A DNA stretch of 64,000 nt from Sphingobacterium multivorum (GCF_900457465.1 NZ_UAUU01000011.1:1488001-1552000); one strand, 5' to 3'; positions 53,066 to 62,710 are shown, counted from the first letter of the stretch. A program made the numbers and translations. Notes: generated from the sequence alone by a model not told the origin.

Positions 53066-55333
53066 ATGAGGAGATATAGGAATACAATTTTCTACGTAGT
53101 GTTAGTGGGTACATTACTCGGTGTGATGTATTGGGTGATTCATTTGGGGACACAGCTGGAGGCTCCAGAGCTGCTGCGTGGACAGAAAACAAGTCAAGGT
53201 GCCTGGAACGATTTTACATCAACCTTATTCCATAGTCTGCAGCATCCGCTAGCGATATTACTGGCGCAAATCGTGACAATCATTATAGCTGCACGTATCA
53301 TGGGCTGGATTTGCATAAAGATTAAGCAGCCTGTCGTCATAGGAGAGATGCTCGCCGGTATCATATTGGGGCCATCGTTGCTGGGACTCCATTTTCCCGA
53401 ATTTTCGCATACACTTTTTCCTGTAGAATCGCTTAGTAACTTGCAGTTTCTGAGCCAAATTGGGCTAATCTTATTTATGTTTATCATTGGAATGGAGCTG
53501 GACCTGAATGTGCTGCGAAATAAAGCGCATGATGCTGTTGTCATTTCTCATGCAAGCATTGTGATCCCATTTACGTTGGGAATTTCACTGGCTTATTTTT
53601 TATACCTATTCCATCCACCCACAAATGTAGAGTTTCTATCCTACAGCTTGTTTATTGGTATTTCCATGAGTATAACAGCGTTTCCTGTTCTTGCTAGAAT
53701 TATACAAGAAAGGGGATTGCAAAAAAGTAAGTTAGGTGCAATGGCGATTACCTGCGCTGCTGCAGACGATATTACAGCTTGGTGTATTCTGGCTGTCGTG
53801 ATAGCAATTGTCAAAGCGGGTGATTTTGCTAGTGCATTATATACCATCGGGCTGGCTGTTGCCTATGTGCTCATCATGATTAAGATCGTTCGTCCATTTT
53901 TGATGCGCGTTGGAGAGGTAAAAGGAAGTAAAGAAGCACTAAGTAAGCCTGTTGTTGCTATTTTCTTTATTGTGCTGTTATTGTCGGCTTATGCGACCGA
54001 AGTAATCGGAATCCATGCACTTTTTGGAGCATTTATGGCCGGAGCTATTATGCCCGAAGGGAGTCGATTCCGGACAGCATTTATCGAAAAAATCGAAGAT
54101 GTTTCAACCTTGTTACTATTACCTTTATTCTTTGTCTTTACAGGTCTCCGCACGCAGATCGGTCTGCTTAATGACCCTCAGTTATGGATGATTACCATTG
54201 GGATTATTTTGGTTGCGGTTATTGGTAAATTTGCAGGTAGTACGTTAGCGGCGCGCTTTGTGGGTCAAAGCTGGAAAGATAGTTTGAGTATTGGTGCCTT
54301 AATGAACACGCGGGGGCTAATGGAACTTATCGTCCTCAATATTGGATACGATCTTGGCGTTTTAAGTGCTGAATTATTTTCGATGATGGTTGTAATGGCG
54401 TTGGTCACTACTTTTATGACGGGACCATCTTTAGATTTAATCAATTTCCTCTATCGACCTAAGAAAAATTCACTACAGGAAGATTTCCGTGATAAATCAA
54501 AATTTAAGATTCTATTGTCTTTTGCGAAAAGTAACACGGGGATTTCACTATTGTATCTGGCTGATGCTTTAACATTGAAATCAAAAAAGAACGCTGAAAT
54601 TACGGCATTACATATTGAGCCTGCCAACGAATTACATCATTATGAAGTGGAAATCCAGGAGCTGGATAGTTTCCGTGAAATCAAGCAGGTGGCGATGCAG
54701 ATTGAGCAACCGATCCAGACAATTTTTAAAATCTCCAGTGATATTGACAGCGAGATTGTTCAAACTTCCAATGAGCGCAATCAGGACTTATTATTGTTGG
54801 GTGTCAGTGAATCAATTTATGAGGGAAGCTTACTGGGGCGTTTTTTAGATTTTACTACCCGGATTGTGAATCCCGAGAAGTTATTCCATACGGTTACAAA
54901 TGCAGAGTCTCCTTTCATGACTTTCGATCGAAATCAGCAAATCAATGCTAAAGTAAATGCACAGGTAGGTATCTTAATCGATAAAAATTTTCTAAAGGCA
55001 AAGCGTGTGGTTGTTCCTGTTGTCTTAAAAAACGATGAATTTCTTGGTGAAATGATACAGCGTCTAATACAGCATTCCGATGCTCAAGTCATTGTGTGGG
55101 ATCTCAACCAAGTGCTGAAAACCAATGAGAGCTTTAAAGAGAAATTGAGGCAATTGGAACAACTTGTACCAAATCATCTTACAATAACTGAAAAAGAGTT
55201 AAACCGTGAGACCTGGCAGGAGCAAGACTTAATGTTGATCAGCCTTCCCAGCTGGAACAAAATTGTCAATAAAAAAGTACATTGGCTTCCTTTCACGCCA
55301 TCGACACTGTTGATGGCAGATCGCAAACCATAA
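53066..55333 (+). CDS. CPA2 family cation:proton antiporter
   Basis: The protein (755 residues from the ATG at 53066; the longer frame starts with TTG) has an N-terminal extra helix, then a 12-helix Na+/H+ exchanger domain (PVVIGEMLAGIILGPSLLG, FMFIIGMELD, SITAFPVLARII, AADDITAW with the paired Asp residues, GIHALFGAFMAGAIMP). A cytoplasmic tail from about residue 470 resembles universal stress protein repeats. It likely exchanges K+ or Na+ for protons at the inner membrane. A perfect terminator follows. Confidence 0.92.
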   Translation: MRRYRNTIFYVVLVGTLLGVMYWVIHLGTQLEAPELLRGQKTSQGAWNDFTSTLFHSLQHPLAILLAQIVTIIIAARIMGWICIKIKQPVVIGEMLAGIILGPSLLGLHFPEFSHTLFPVESLSNLQFLSQIGLILFMFIIGMELDLNVLRNKAHDAVVISHASIVIPFTLGISLAYFLYLFHPPTNVEFLSYSLFIGISMSITAFPVLARIIQERGLQKSKLGAMAITCAAADDITAWCILAVVIAIVKAGDFASALYTIGLAVAYVLIMIKIVRPFLMRVGEVKGSKEALSKPVVAIFFIVLLLSAYATEVIGIHALFGAFMAGAIMPEGSRFRTAFIEKIEDVSTLLLLPLFFVFTGLRTQIGLLNDPQLWMITIGIILVAVIGKFAGSTLAARFVGQSWKDSLSIGALMNTRGLMELIVLNIGYDLGVLSAELFSMMVVMALVTTFMTGPSLDLINFLYRPKKNSLQEDFRDKSKFKILLSFAKSNTGISLLYLADALTLKSKKNAEITALHIEPANELHHYEVEIQELDSFREIKQVAMQIEQPIQTIFKISSDIDSEIVQTSNERNQDLLLLGVSESIYEGSLLGRFLDFTTRIVNPEKLFHTVTNAESPFMTFDRNQQINAKVNAQVGILIDKNFLKAKRVVVPVVLKNDEFLGEMIQRLIQHSDAQVIVWDLNQVLKTNESFKEKLRQLEQLVPNHLTITEKELNRETWQEQDLMLISLPSWNKIVNKKVHWLPFTPSTLLMADRKP

Positions 55334-55342
55334 ATAAAACAT

Positions 55343-55376
55343 AAAAGCCCCTAAATCCAATAATTTAGGGGCTTTT
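55343..55376. terminator. bidirectional terminator
   Basis: AAAAGCCCCTAAAT and its complement form a perfect 14-bp stem with a six-base loop between the antiporter gene and the converging helicase gene. Confidence 0.96.
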
Positions 55377-55396
55377 ACTTGAGGTTTTATAAAGAT

Positions 55397-56521
55397 CTAT
55401 TTATTGATCTTTTCTATTTTGATTTTTAGTCCGATTAATTTTTCAATATCAGCTAAATATGGTCTTTCTTCTACATCGCAAAAAGAAACGGCTTTTCCTT
55501 CCTGGCCAGCTCTTCCTGTTCTTCCGATGCGATGAACGTAGGTTTCCGGTACATTAGGGAGATCATAATTAATCACAAGGGGGAGTTGTTCGATATCAAT
55601 TCCTCTTGCAGCAATATCGGTAGCGATCAATATTTTAAGATGACTGTCCTTAAATTCACCTAGCGCTTTTTGTCTCGCATTTTGAGATTTATTTCCGTGA
55701 ATGGCTGCTGCTCTCAAACCATTTTTCGCAAGTAACTTAACGATTTTATCCGCTCCGTGTTTTGTTCGGGAGAAGACAATGGTACGCTCATGCTTCAGCT
55801 TTTTTAGTATGCTCGTCAATAATTTGATCTTATCCTTCTTTTCAACAAAAAATACAGATTGATTGACTTTCTCGGCCGTTGAGCTTACCGGGGTGACGTC
55901 AACTTCAATAGGTTTATGTAATATGCCATGTGCAAATTTACGGATATTGGGTGGCATCGTTGCCGAGAAGAATAATGTTTGTCGTTTTGACGGAACTTTG
56001 GCCAGGATCTTTTTGATGTCATGAATAAAGCCCATGTCCAGCATATTGTCCGCCTCGTCCAATATTAAGATTTCGATTTTATCTAGAGAAACTATTTTTT
56101 GATTCATTAAATCCAGTAAGCGGCCTGGGGTAGCTACAAGAATATCGACGCCCTTTTTAATTTCTTTAACTTGTTTTTCTTGGCTTACACCACCGAAAAT
56201 AGTGCAGTAGTTTAGTTTTAGATATTTCCGGTATAAGTTTATATTGTCTCCAATTTGAATGGCTAGTTCACGTGTTGGCGTAAGGATCAAAGCCCTAATC
56301 GGAACGAGCTTACCTGAAGTCTTAGTTTCTTCAAGACGTTGTAAAAGCGGAAGTGCAAAAGCGGCGGTTTTGCCTGTTCCCGTTTGTGCACAACCAATAA
56401 GATCGTTGCCTTGCAATACAACTGGAATGGCTTTCTGTTGAATTGCAGTGGGGTGTGTGTAGCCTGTTTCTGTTATTGCTTTTAAAAGCGGAGCGATTAA
56501 ACTGAGTTGTTTAAATTCCAT
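55397..56521 (-). CDS. DEAD-box RNA helicase (RhlE-like)
   Basis: The 374-residue core helicase shows the Q motif (GYTHPTAIQQKAIPVVLQG), Walker A AQTGTGKT, PTRELAIQ, TPGRLLDL, DEAD box LILDEADNMLDMGF, SAT (FFSATMPPN), and the second-domain motifs FSRTKHGADKIVKLL, ATDIAARGIDI and HRIGRTGRAGQ. It lacks the long basic tail of many RhlE proteins. The cold-shock protein gene lies 187 bases upstream on the same strand, so it may help remodel RNA in the cold. Confidence 0.95.
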   Translation of the reverse strand: MEFKQLSLIAPLLKAITETGYTHPTAIQQKAIPVVLQGNDLIGCAQTGTGKTAAFALPLLQRLEETKTSGKLVPIRALILTPTRELAIQIGDNINLYRKYLKLNYCTIFGGVSQEKQVKEIKKGVDILVATPGRLLDLMNQKIVSLDKIEILILDEADNMLDMGFIHDIKKILAKVPSKRQTLFFSATMPPNIRKFAHGILHKPIEVDVTPVSSTAEKVNQSVFFVEKKDKIKLLTSILKKLKHERTIVFSRTKHGADKIVKLLAKNGLRAAAIHGNKSQNARQKALGEFKDSHLKILIATDIAARGIDIEQLPLVINYDLPNVPETYVHRIGRTGRAGQEGKAVSFCDVEERPYLADIEKLIGLKIKIEKINK

Positions 56522-56708
56522 AAATAGTATGTTCGAATTTTGTCTTAAATAAAACCTTTGAGAATCCTTTTTATGCTTTTATTTGAAAACTAAAAGTCTT
56601 CAACGGAAAAGTAAAGGATTGCTGAAAAATTGTAAAGGAAGAATAGGAAAAAGAAATGGGATAAGTCATTAAGAATTACCCCATTAACAAGAAAGTGTAT
56701 TTTTTGGA

Positions 56709-56900
56709 TTACGCCAATTTTACATTTGTAGCGCTGATCCCCTTTGGAGTTCTTTCTACATCATAAGTTACAACGTCGCCTTCAGATACTTGGTTTTTAA
56801 GCGCAGAAACGTGTACGAAAACATCTGCACTACCATCCTCTGGTGTAATAAAACCAAAACCTTTAGTTTCATTGAAAAATTTAATTTTACCTGTATTCAT
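56709..56900 (-). CDS. cold-shock domain protein
   Basis: The 63-residue protein is a single CSD with RNP1 KGFGFIT and RNP2 VFVHVSAL, binding single-stranded RNA or DNA. It is shorter than E. coli CspA (70 residues) but complete. The downstream DEAD-box gene may share its transcript. Confidence 0.96.
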   Translation of the reverse strand: MNTGKIKFFNETKGFGFITPEDGSADVFVHVSALKNQVSEGDVVTYDVERTPKGISATNVKLA

Positions 56901-57474
56901 TATTTTTAATTAAGTGCGGCAAGGTAGGCATAATAAATGATTAATCTTTTATTTTTTTTAAATGAATTATAAAATGTGTTATGTAACTGAGGCTTTTTTT
57001 GAAGAAGATGTTGATTGGAACAGCGCTAGAGGAAGGAAATTATTGAACATAAATGCCTAATAAAACACAATCCCTCCAACCAATGTAACATGATCAATTA
57101 ATAATTCCATTGTTAATAGTATTATTAATTATTTAGATAAATATTTTTTAAAATGTTTGTTCTTCGTGAAATTAGTATTAACTTCATGCGCCCCTCCCAA
57201 GGGCATGTTTTTCATAGGTAGATGTATGGTCGAGTGATTCTAACTCGACCATTTTTTCGTTTTGTCCATAAGGTTCCACAACAATTGTCGATATATATTT
57301 TACAATGCTTTTTGCGAGCACCTAAATTCATTTTTGTATTTTCATCGAAGCAATTTGTTTTTAATAATAAAGAACGTAATTCTTGTTAAATGGCATTCAT
57401 CCAAGCATATGTAGTCTATTCATATTTGATATTTAGATGATATCCGTTAAAAACAAAACTTAAACCAATATCCA
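56901..57474. other. 574-bp gap with orphan terminator
   Basis: No ORF of note is visible. On the + strand a CATGC-GCCC / GGGCATG hairpin (57186-57208) is followed by a classic terminator at 57226-57257 (ATGGTCGAGT and complement, then a T run). No + gene precedes them, so an unannotated short RNA could end here; its promoter is unclear. The rest is AT-rich leader for the oxidoreductase and cold-shock genes. Confidence 0.4.
57226..57257 (+). terminator. orphan terminator hairpin
   Basis: ATGGTCGAGT pairs with ACTCGACCAT over a seven-base loop and ends in six T. The nearest upstream + gene ends almost 2 kb away, beyond two minus-strand genes. Confidence 0.85.
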
Positions 57475-58758
57475 ATGAATAGAAAAGATTTTATCAAAAC
57501 GTCTACTGTTTTAGCTGCTTCAACTTTTTTTTTAAATGCGAAAGGTTCAACCTTTTTAGATCAATCCATCCGGGTTGGATTAATTGGTGTAAATGGTATG
57601 GGCTGGGCTGATTTGAATGCGTTGTTAAAGAATGATGGCTTGGTTTGTACCGCTCTTTGCGATGTGGATGAAAATATTCTTAAAAAGAGAGAGGAAGAAC
57701 TTCAGAAAAGAAACATACATGTCGAAACATTTGTAGATTATAAAAAAATGCTCAACAGCCCAATGGTGGATGCGGTCATTATTGCAACTCCGGATCATTG
57801 GCATTGCCTGCAAATGATCGATGCCGTAAATGCGGGGAAACACGTCTATGTCGAAAAGCCTATTGGTAACTCTATCCTTGAATGTCAATTAATGGTTCAG
57901 GCGGCAAAAAAGAATAAGGCTATTGTGCAAGTTGGACAGTGGCAACGGAGCCAGCAACATTTCCAGGACGCCATTGATTTTGTTCATTCGGGTAAATTAG
58001 GTAAAATACGATTGGTGAAAGCTTGGTCTTATCAGGGGTGGAAAAGTGCTATTCCCATTGTACCCGATGAACCTGTTCCCGCAGGTGTGCATTATACGGA
58101 ATGGCTAGGCCCGGCACAAAAAAGACCATTTAATTCGAATCGATTCCACTTTAATTTCCGCTGGTTTTGGGACTATGCGGGTGGTTTGATGACAGATTGG
58201 GGCGTGCATATGTTGGATTATGCTTTACTGGGGATGAAAGTTTCTGATCCAAAATCCATCATGGCCTCAGGAGGTAAGTTCGCATTCCCGGACGATGCTG
58301 GCCAAACGCCTGATACCATGACTGCCGTATATGAGTTTGAGGGCTTCAACATCCAATGGGAGCATGCTAAGGGTATTGATCTCGGACCTTATAATCGTAA
58401 TCATGGTGTCGCATTTATTGGTAACAATGGTACGCTGGTGTTGAATAGATCGGGATGGGAGGTCATTCCAGAAAAAGGAAGGATGGAAGCGGTCTCTATC
58501 CAACCTTCTTTAGACAATGGCTTGGATAAACATATGGAAAATTTTGTGGCTGCCATTCGCCAACGTAATCCACAAATACTCCATGCACCAATTGAAGTAG
58601 GAGCCCATATTGCCATCTTTTCTCAATTGGGAAATATTGCATTTAGGACAGGACAAAAACTCTATTGGGATAAAGAACAACAGCATTTTACTGATCAGAA
58701 AGCGAATAGGTACCTGGCATCAGTTTATCATAATGGCTATAAATACCCTAAAGTCTAA
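57475..58758 (+). CDS. Gfo/Idh/MocA family oxidoreductase, exported
   Basis: The 427-residue protein begins with a Tat-like signal (MNRKDFIKTSTVLAAS; an RK pair rather than RR) followed by the NAD(P) domain (RVGLIGVNGMGWADL, IATPDHWHCLQMIDAVNAGKHVYVEKP with the conserved EKP) and a C-terminal beta domain (RWFWDYAGGLMTDWGVHMLDYALLG). Secreted members in Bacteroidota act on sugars, including glycosidases that use bound NAD. There is no partner gene nearby, so the substrate is open. Confidence 0.9.
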   Translation: MNRKDFIKTSTVLAASTFFLNAKGSTFLDQSIRVGLIGVNGMGWADLNALLKNDGLVCTALCDVDENILKKREEELQKRNIHVETFVDYKKMLNSPMVDAVIIATPDHWHCLQMIDAVNAGKHVYVEKPIGNSILECQLMVQAAKKNKAIVQVGQWQRSQQHFQDAIDFVHSGKLGKIRLVKAWSYQGWKSAIPIVPDEPVPAGVHYTEWLGPAQKRPFNSNRFHFNFRWFWDYAGGLMTDWGVHMLDYALLGMKVSDPKSIMASGGKFAFPDDAGQTPDTMTAVYEFEGFNIQWEHAKGIDLGPYNRNHGVAFIGNNGTLVLNRSGWEVIPEKGRMEAVSIQPSLDNGLDKHMENFVAAIRQRNPQILHAPIEVGAHIAIFSQLGNIAFRTGQKLYWDKEQQHFTDQKANRYLASVYHNGYKYPKV

Positions 58759-58773
58759 TGTGTCGAAAAAATT

Positions 58774-58804
58774 GGTTGTTGATTAATCATTTTAATCAAC
58801 AACC
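58774..58804. terminator. hairpin between convergent genes
   Basis: GGTTGTTGATTA and TAATCAACAACC form a perfect 12-bp stem with a seven-base loop between the oxidoreductase and esterase genes. Confidence 0.75.
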
Positions 58805-58842
58805 GATGGATCACTCTTACCAATGGATCATTTCTGTCTTTC

Positions 58843-59460
58843 TTAAAGAACGAATTCGTTTGCAAGATCGATCTCCTCGCGGTTGATGGAGTGGCCTGCG
58901 TTTTGATATACCATGAGCTTTACATTGGCATTCATTTGTTCTAAGATGGCTACTGTAGCTTCCACCCGTTCAAGAGGAACATGGAAATCTGGATCGCTAG
59001 TGCCTATAAAAATAGGTGTTTGAGCAAAGTCACCCTTGTAATTATCCCTGTTAATTTCTTCACCGATTACTCCGCCAATAATTGCTATAGCACCACCATA
59101 GCGTTGCCCATGCCGTGTAAGGTATTCTAGTGTTAAACAGGCACCCTGAGAAAAACCAAAAAAATAGATGTTTTCGGTGAGGATTCCATTGGCTAAAGCT
59201 AGTTTGACCGTATGATCGATCAGATCAATTGCAGAACTCAACCAGGGTTCGTTCTCTTGTACGGGAGCAATAAAAGAATAGGGGTACCAGCTGTGATTTT
59301 CTGCCTGTGGTGCAAGTAACGCAAAATTATCGACATGAAGATAGGATGACATACCAAGGATGTCTTCTGCACTTCCCCCACGACCATGGATCATGACGAT
59401 GGCTTTTTTTGCCTGTTCCAAACTTTGCCCAGCCGTTTTAATATTGATTGAATGACTCAT
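58843..59460 (-). CDS. alpha/beta hydrolase (phospholipase/carboxylesterase family)
   Basis: The 205-residue enzyme has the oxyanion motif IHGRGGS, nucleophile FGFSQGACLTLEYL, Asp in TSDPDFHVP and His in GHSI. It resembles MhqD, the carboxylesterase encoded with ring-cleaving dioxygenases in the Bacillus subtilis quinone/catechol resistance regulon. It is the last gene of a three-gene minus-strand set with a GNAT and a VOC dioxygenase, which supports that role. Confidence 0.88.
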   Translation of the reverse strand: MSHSINIKTAGQSLEQAKKAIVMIHGRGGSAEDILGMSSYLHVDNFALLAPQAENHSWYPYSFIAPVQENEPWLSSAIDLIDHTVKLALANGILTENIYFFGFSQGACLTLEYLTRHGQRYGGAIAIIGGVIGEEINRDNYKGDFAQTPIFIGTSDPDFHVPLERVEATVAILEQMNANVKLMVYQNAGHSINREEIDLANEFVL

Positions 59461-59484
59461 TTTGTCCCTTCTTTTTATGGTAAT

Positions 59485-59784
59485 TTATACCGTTTTTTTA
59501 AACCAAACATCCTGATAAAGCTCTGGATGACGATGAAACTGTGCGTTTACATAAGGACATAAAGGAACAATTTTCATGTTGTTTTCACGCGCATGAGATA
59601 CCAATTTCTCAAGAAGTATTTTGGCAAATCCTCGGCCTTCATAAGCTTCGTCTACCTCTGTATGGTAAACAACTAAATTTCCGTCAATGATAGCGATGCT
59701 CATTAAACCTGCTTTGTGATCGTCGGAGAATAATTGGAGCTCCCCACGTTGACTTTTGTCTAATACAATTTCAGTTCTTTCCAT
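59485..59784 (-). CDS. GNAT family N-acetyltransferase (YidJ-like)
   Basis: This compact 99-residue GNAT shows the acetyl-CoA loop EAYEGRGFAKILLEKLVSHARE and the end PLCPYVNAQFHRHPELYQDVW, typical of the small Gcn5-related subgroup. Its substrate is unknown. It sits 24 bases from the esterase gene and 38 from the dioxygenase gene, so the three are probably one operon. Confidence 0.88.
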   Translation of the reverse strand: MERTEIVLDKSQRGELQLFSDDHKAGLMSIAIIDGNLVVYHTEVDEAYEGRGFAKILLEKLVSHARENNMKIVPLCPYVNAQFHRHPELYQDVWFKKTV

Positions 59785-59822
59785 AACTTCTTCTTTTGTA
59801 AAATGATGTTTATAAACTTTTA

Positions 59823-60749
59823 TTAATCGATTTTTGGCAATGTCTGTTCAATCTGCGAACGATAGCTTTCATATTGTTTTGGCAATTTGAGTGCCGCTCC
59901 TAAAGTGGATAAGGGTTCATCTACTGTAAACCCGGGATTGTCTGTCGCGATTTCAAATAAGACACCGCCAGGTTCACGAAAATAGAGTGAGAAAAAGTAA
60001 TCTCTATTTATTTTTTCTGTGATATTCAGCCCTGCCGAAAGGACCTTTTCGCGATACTCCATCAATACATTATCATCCTTTACCCGGAATGCGATATGAT
60101 GGTTTGTGCCGGCCGCATTTTTGCCATAGGGCAGATTTTTATCCGCTATTATGTCGACAATGTTTGCTGTTTCAATGCTGTCAGTTGTTAATCTATAGCG
60201 GTTCTCATCCTGCTGATGAAACGAATAACCTAAAATATCGGTCAATACGCGTATAGTTGGATCTGCTTCTTTTAATGAAAGCGTGACATTATGGAATCCT
60301 TTTAGCGCATGATCTGCATTGACGTCGGTAGTTGTCCATGCCTTTCTAGGGTCGTGAGTTTCAATAAACTGAAGTTGCAATCCATCGGGATCATTAAATG
60401 AAATCAGCTTCTCTCCAAAAATCTCATTTTCCTTTAAACTAATCTGATGTTCCGCTAAGCGATTTTTCCAGAAATCCAAACTCCCTTGAGGTACGGCATA
60501 GCCAATATGAGTCGCCGTTCCCGCTCCCGGAGTACCCTTTCCGATACCTTCCCAAGGGAAAAACGTAAGAATCGTTCCTGGTTCGCCCTGTTCATTACCG
60601 AAATAGAAGTGGTAGGTGCTTGGGTCGTCGAAATTAACTGTTTTTTTGACAAGGCGTACGCCCAGTACTTTTGTATAGAAATCGAGATTTCGCTTTGCAT
60701 TGTCTGCTATCGCCGTAATGTGATGTAGTCCTAATATTTTATTTTCCAT
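59823..60749 (-). CDS. VOC-family ring-cleaving dioxygenase (MhqO-like)
   Basis: The 308-residue protein has two vicinal-oxygen-chelate modules (GLHHITAIADNAKRNLDFYTKVLG and GFHNVTLSLKEADPTIRVLTDILG). Metal ligands are likely His in HHITA, His in NHHIAFRV and Glu in LFEIATDNPGF. MhqO-type enzymes act in hydroquinone or catechol detoxification. It is the first gene of the operon with GNAT and esterase. A TAACTTTA -7 element at 60786-60779 could drive it. Confidence 0.9.
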   Translation of the reverse strand: MENKILGLHHITAIADNAKRNLDFYTKVLGVRLVKKTVNFDDPSTYHFYFGNEQGEPGTILTFFPWEGIGKGTPGAGTATHIGYAVPQGSLDFWKNRLAEHQISLKENEIFGEKLISFNDPDGLQLQFIETHDPRKAWTTTDVNADHALKGFHNVTLSLKEADPTIRVLTDILGYSFHQQDENRYRLTTDSIETANIVDIIADKNLPYGKNAAGTNHHIAFRVKDDNVLMEYREKVLSAGLNITEKINRDYFFSLYFREPGGVLFEIATDNPGFTVDEPLSTLGAALKLPKQYESYRSQIEQTLPKID

Positions 60750-60882
60750 AGCTGATAATTTTATTTTCTTAACTGACGTAAAGTTACATCGCGCAATAAG
60801 GAATTTTATTGAACTAGATTAATAAAAGCGATAATTGTCATTTTTGTTTTTATAGCAATACTGATTTTTGAAAATATATAAA

Positions 60883-60913
60883 AAACACCTGAAGTTGGGG
60901 ACTTCAGGTGTTT
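60883..60913 (-). terminator. hairpin upstream of the mhq-like operon
   Basis: AAACACCTGAAGT and ACTTCAGGTGTTT form a perfect 13-bp stem with loop TGGGG. The T run follows only on the minus strand, pointing to termination of minus transcription some 130 bases before the dioxygenase start. The gap 60750-61112 has no gene; a ten-codon + strand frame (60941-60973) looks like a truncated start. Confidence 0.7.
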
Positions 60914-61112
60914 AACCTAACCAATTATTAACCTAAATTTATGAAATGTATATTTCTGAATATTATACTATAGGAATAAATCCAATTATCATGCCAATAT
61001 TTATAATGTAAAAGACCTCAGACAAAAGCTGTTTATATTGTATAAATTAGGTAAATTGGAGTGTGCTAAGGTGAGGTGTGAATCGATGACTTCAATTAAA
61101 ATGGATTTAAAG

Positions 61113-61598
61113 ATGAAAAATAGAATAATGGTTAAGGTTATGACTTTCTCTGTTTTATTGCTAACGCTGGGTTGTCAGCAACCTTCGACAGATGAATCCA
61201 AAGAAGCTGCGCAAAAACAACTTGACGAAAACAAAGAGAATAAAAGAATCGTTTTAGATTTTTATCAGCAAATGTTTGGTGATAAGGATATTTCTGCAGT
61301 TGACAAGTACATTTCTCCTCAGTATATCCAACATAACCCCGCTGTTGCGGATGGGGCAGCAGCGTTTAAGCTCGCTGCGACAAAGTGGTTTGAAGGGCAG
61401 CCTAAGACAAAGATTGATGTACAGCATATTGCTTCGGACGGCGACTTGGTCTTCATACACCTAAAAAATAAGAATCCAGATGGTAGCCTTAAATCGACAA
61501 TCGATATCTTCAGATTGGAAAAAGGTAAAATCGTAGAGCATTGGGACGCGCAGCAAGATGTACCTAAGAACGCGGCAAATGCTCACCCTATGTTTTAA
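61113..61598 (+). CDS. SnoaL-like / NTF2-fold lipoprotein
   Basis: From the ATG at 61113 the protein has 161 residues: a lipobox (LLLTLGC) and a SnoaL-like domain (IVLDFYQQMFGDKDISAVDKYISPQYIQHNP, then VFIHLKNKNPDGSLKSTIDIFRLEKGKIVEHWDAQQDVP). The long frame from 61038 has no signal peptide and is rejected. Such small exported NTF2-like proteins are common; the ligand is unknown. Confidence 0.87.
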   Translation: MKNRIMVKVMTFSVLLLTLGCQQPSTDESKEAAQKQLDENKENKRIVLDFYQQMFGDKDISAVDKYISPQYIQHNPAVADGAAAFKLAATKWFEGQPKTKIDVQHIASDGDLVFIHLKNKNPDGSLKSTIDIFRLEKGKIVEHWDAQQDVPKNAANAHPMF

Positions 61599-61728
61599 GG
61601 ACTTTGCGCAATCTCATTTTTTGCGTTTGAATCTTTGTTTCTATTAATTTTTAGCGGAGTTGTCGGTTATGGTAATTTATGTCTAAATTTAGGCCTAAAT
61701 CATTTTTTGCGAAACCACTATTTTAATT

Positions 61729-62553
61729 ATGAAGAGAGTCCTAAGCCTAAGTTGTTTTTTCTTACTGTTTTCTGCATGTAGTGTTCATTATAGTCCAAAA
61801 GAATATCCTTATGTGTATATGCAAAAGAAGGATCGTGAGCTTAAAGAATGGAAGCTGGTATGGGAAGAAAACTTCAATTCCCCAAAGCTAGATAGTAGCA
61901 AATGGTCCCGGATTCCAGCAGGGGAAGCCGATTGGAATCGGCATATGAGCATGGATGACGCCTGTTTTGGATGGGAAAATGGTGAGTTAATTCTCAAAGG
62001 AATAAAAAATACAGACAAAAATAGCGATTCAAGACCATTTTTGACAGGCGGGATATGGAGCAAGGGGAAGTTTGCTTTTCAGTACGGACGCATAGAAATC
62101 AGAGCCAAGCTAGGAAGTGCAAAAGGAGCATGGCCTGCCATGTGGATGCTGGCGGAGTTGGACAAGTATGGGAAATATCCTAGAAATGGTGAAATTGATA
62201 TTATGGAGCATCTTAATTTTGACAATATCATATACCAGACCACGCATTCCTATTATACGTTGGATCTGGGGCAAAAGGAGAATCCGAAACATTTTGGTAC
62301 CGCTTCGGTCAACACTGACGCGTATAATATATACGGTATAAGCTGGTATCCCGACCGTATCGTATTTCAGTTAAATGGTGTTGACACCTTTACTTACCCA
62401 AGAGTTGATGGTGTAGATCCCTCTCAGTGGCCTTATGATCAACCCTTTTATCTTTTGATTGATCAACAGTTGGGCGGAAGCTGGGTTGGTGAAGTGAATC
62501 AAGACAAGCTACCCGTTGAGATGCGTGTTGACTGGGTTAAAGTTTACCAATAG
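61729..62553 (+). CDS. GH16 family endo-beta-glucanase-like lipoprotein
   Basis: The 274-residue protein has a lipobox (LLFSAC) and a GH16 jelly roll with catalytic motif GEIDIMEH (nucleophile and acid Glu around Asp), preceded by GAWPAMWML and followed by YGISWYPDRIVFQLNG and PFYLLIDQQLGGSWVG. Similar enzymes cut beta-1,3 or mixed beta-glucans such as laminarin. It stands alone without a SusCD pair. Confidence 0.95.
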   Translation: MKRVLSLSCFFLLFSACSVHYSPKEYPYVYMQKKDRELKEWKLVWEENFNSPKLDSSKWSRIPAGEADWNRHMSMDDACFGWENGELILKGIKNTDKNSDSRPFLTGGIWSKGKFAFQYGRIEIRAKLGSAKGAWPAMWMLAELDKYGKYPRNGEIDIMEHLNFDNIIYQTTHSYYTLDLGQKENPKHFGTASVNTDAYNIYGISWYPDRIVFQLNGVDTFTYPRVDGVDPSQWPYDQPFYLLIDQQLGGSWVGEVNQDKLPVEMRVDWVKVYQ

Positions 62554-62702
62554 TACTCACCAATGCTGAGCAAAATGAATGATGAAAAAAAATCTACTGT
62601 TATTGAACCTCAGTTTTCTGAGAACAGTAAAATATCATAATTTTATAGGTGACCTATGATTAAGTGATAAAAACTTAATATACACGACATCATAAAAATG
62701 TT

Positions 62703-62710
62703 TACTTTTG
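62703..62710 (+). promoter_or_regulatory. -7 box of the XRE-cupin gene
   Basis: TACTTTTG matches TAnnTTTG and ends only eight bases before the ATG at 62719, so the message would be leaderless or nearly so. No good -33 element is seen. Confidence 0.55.
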
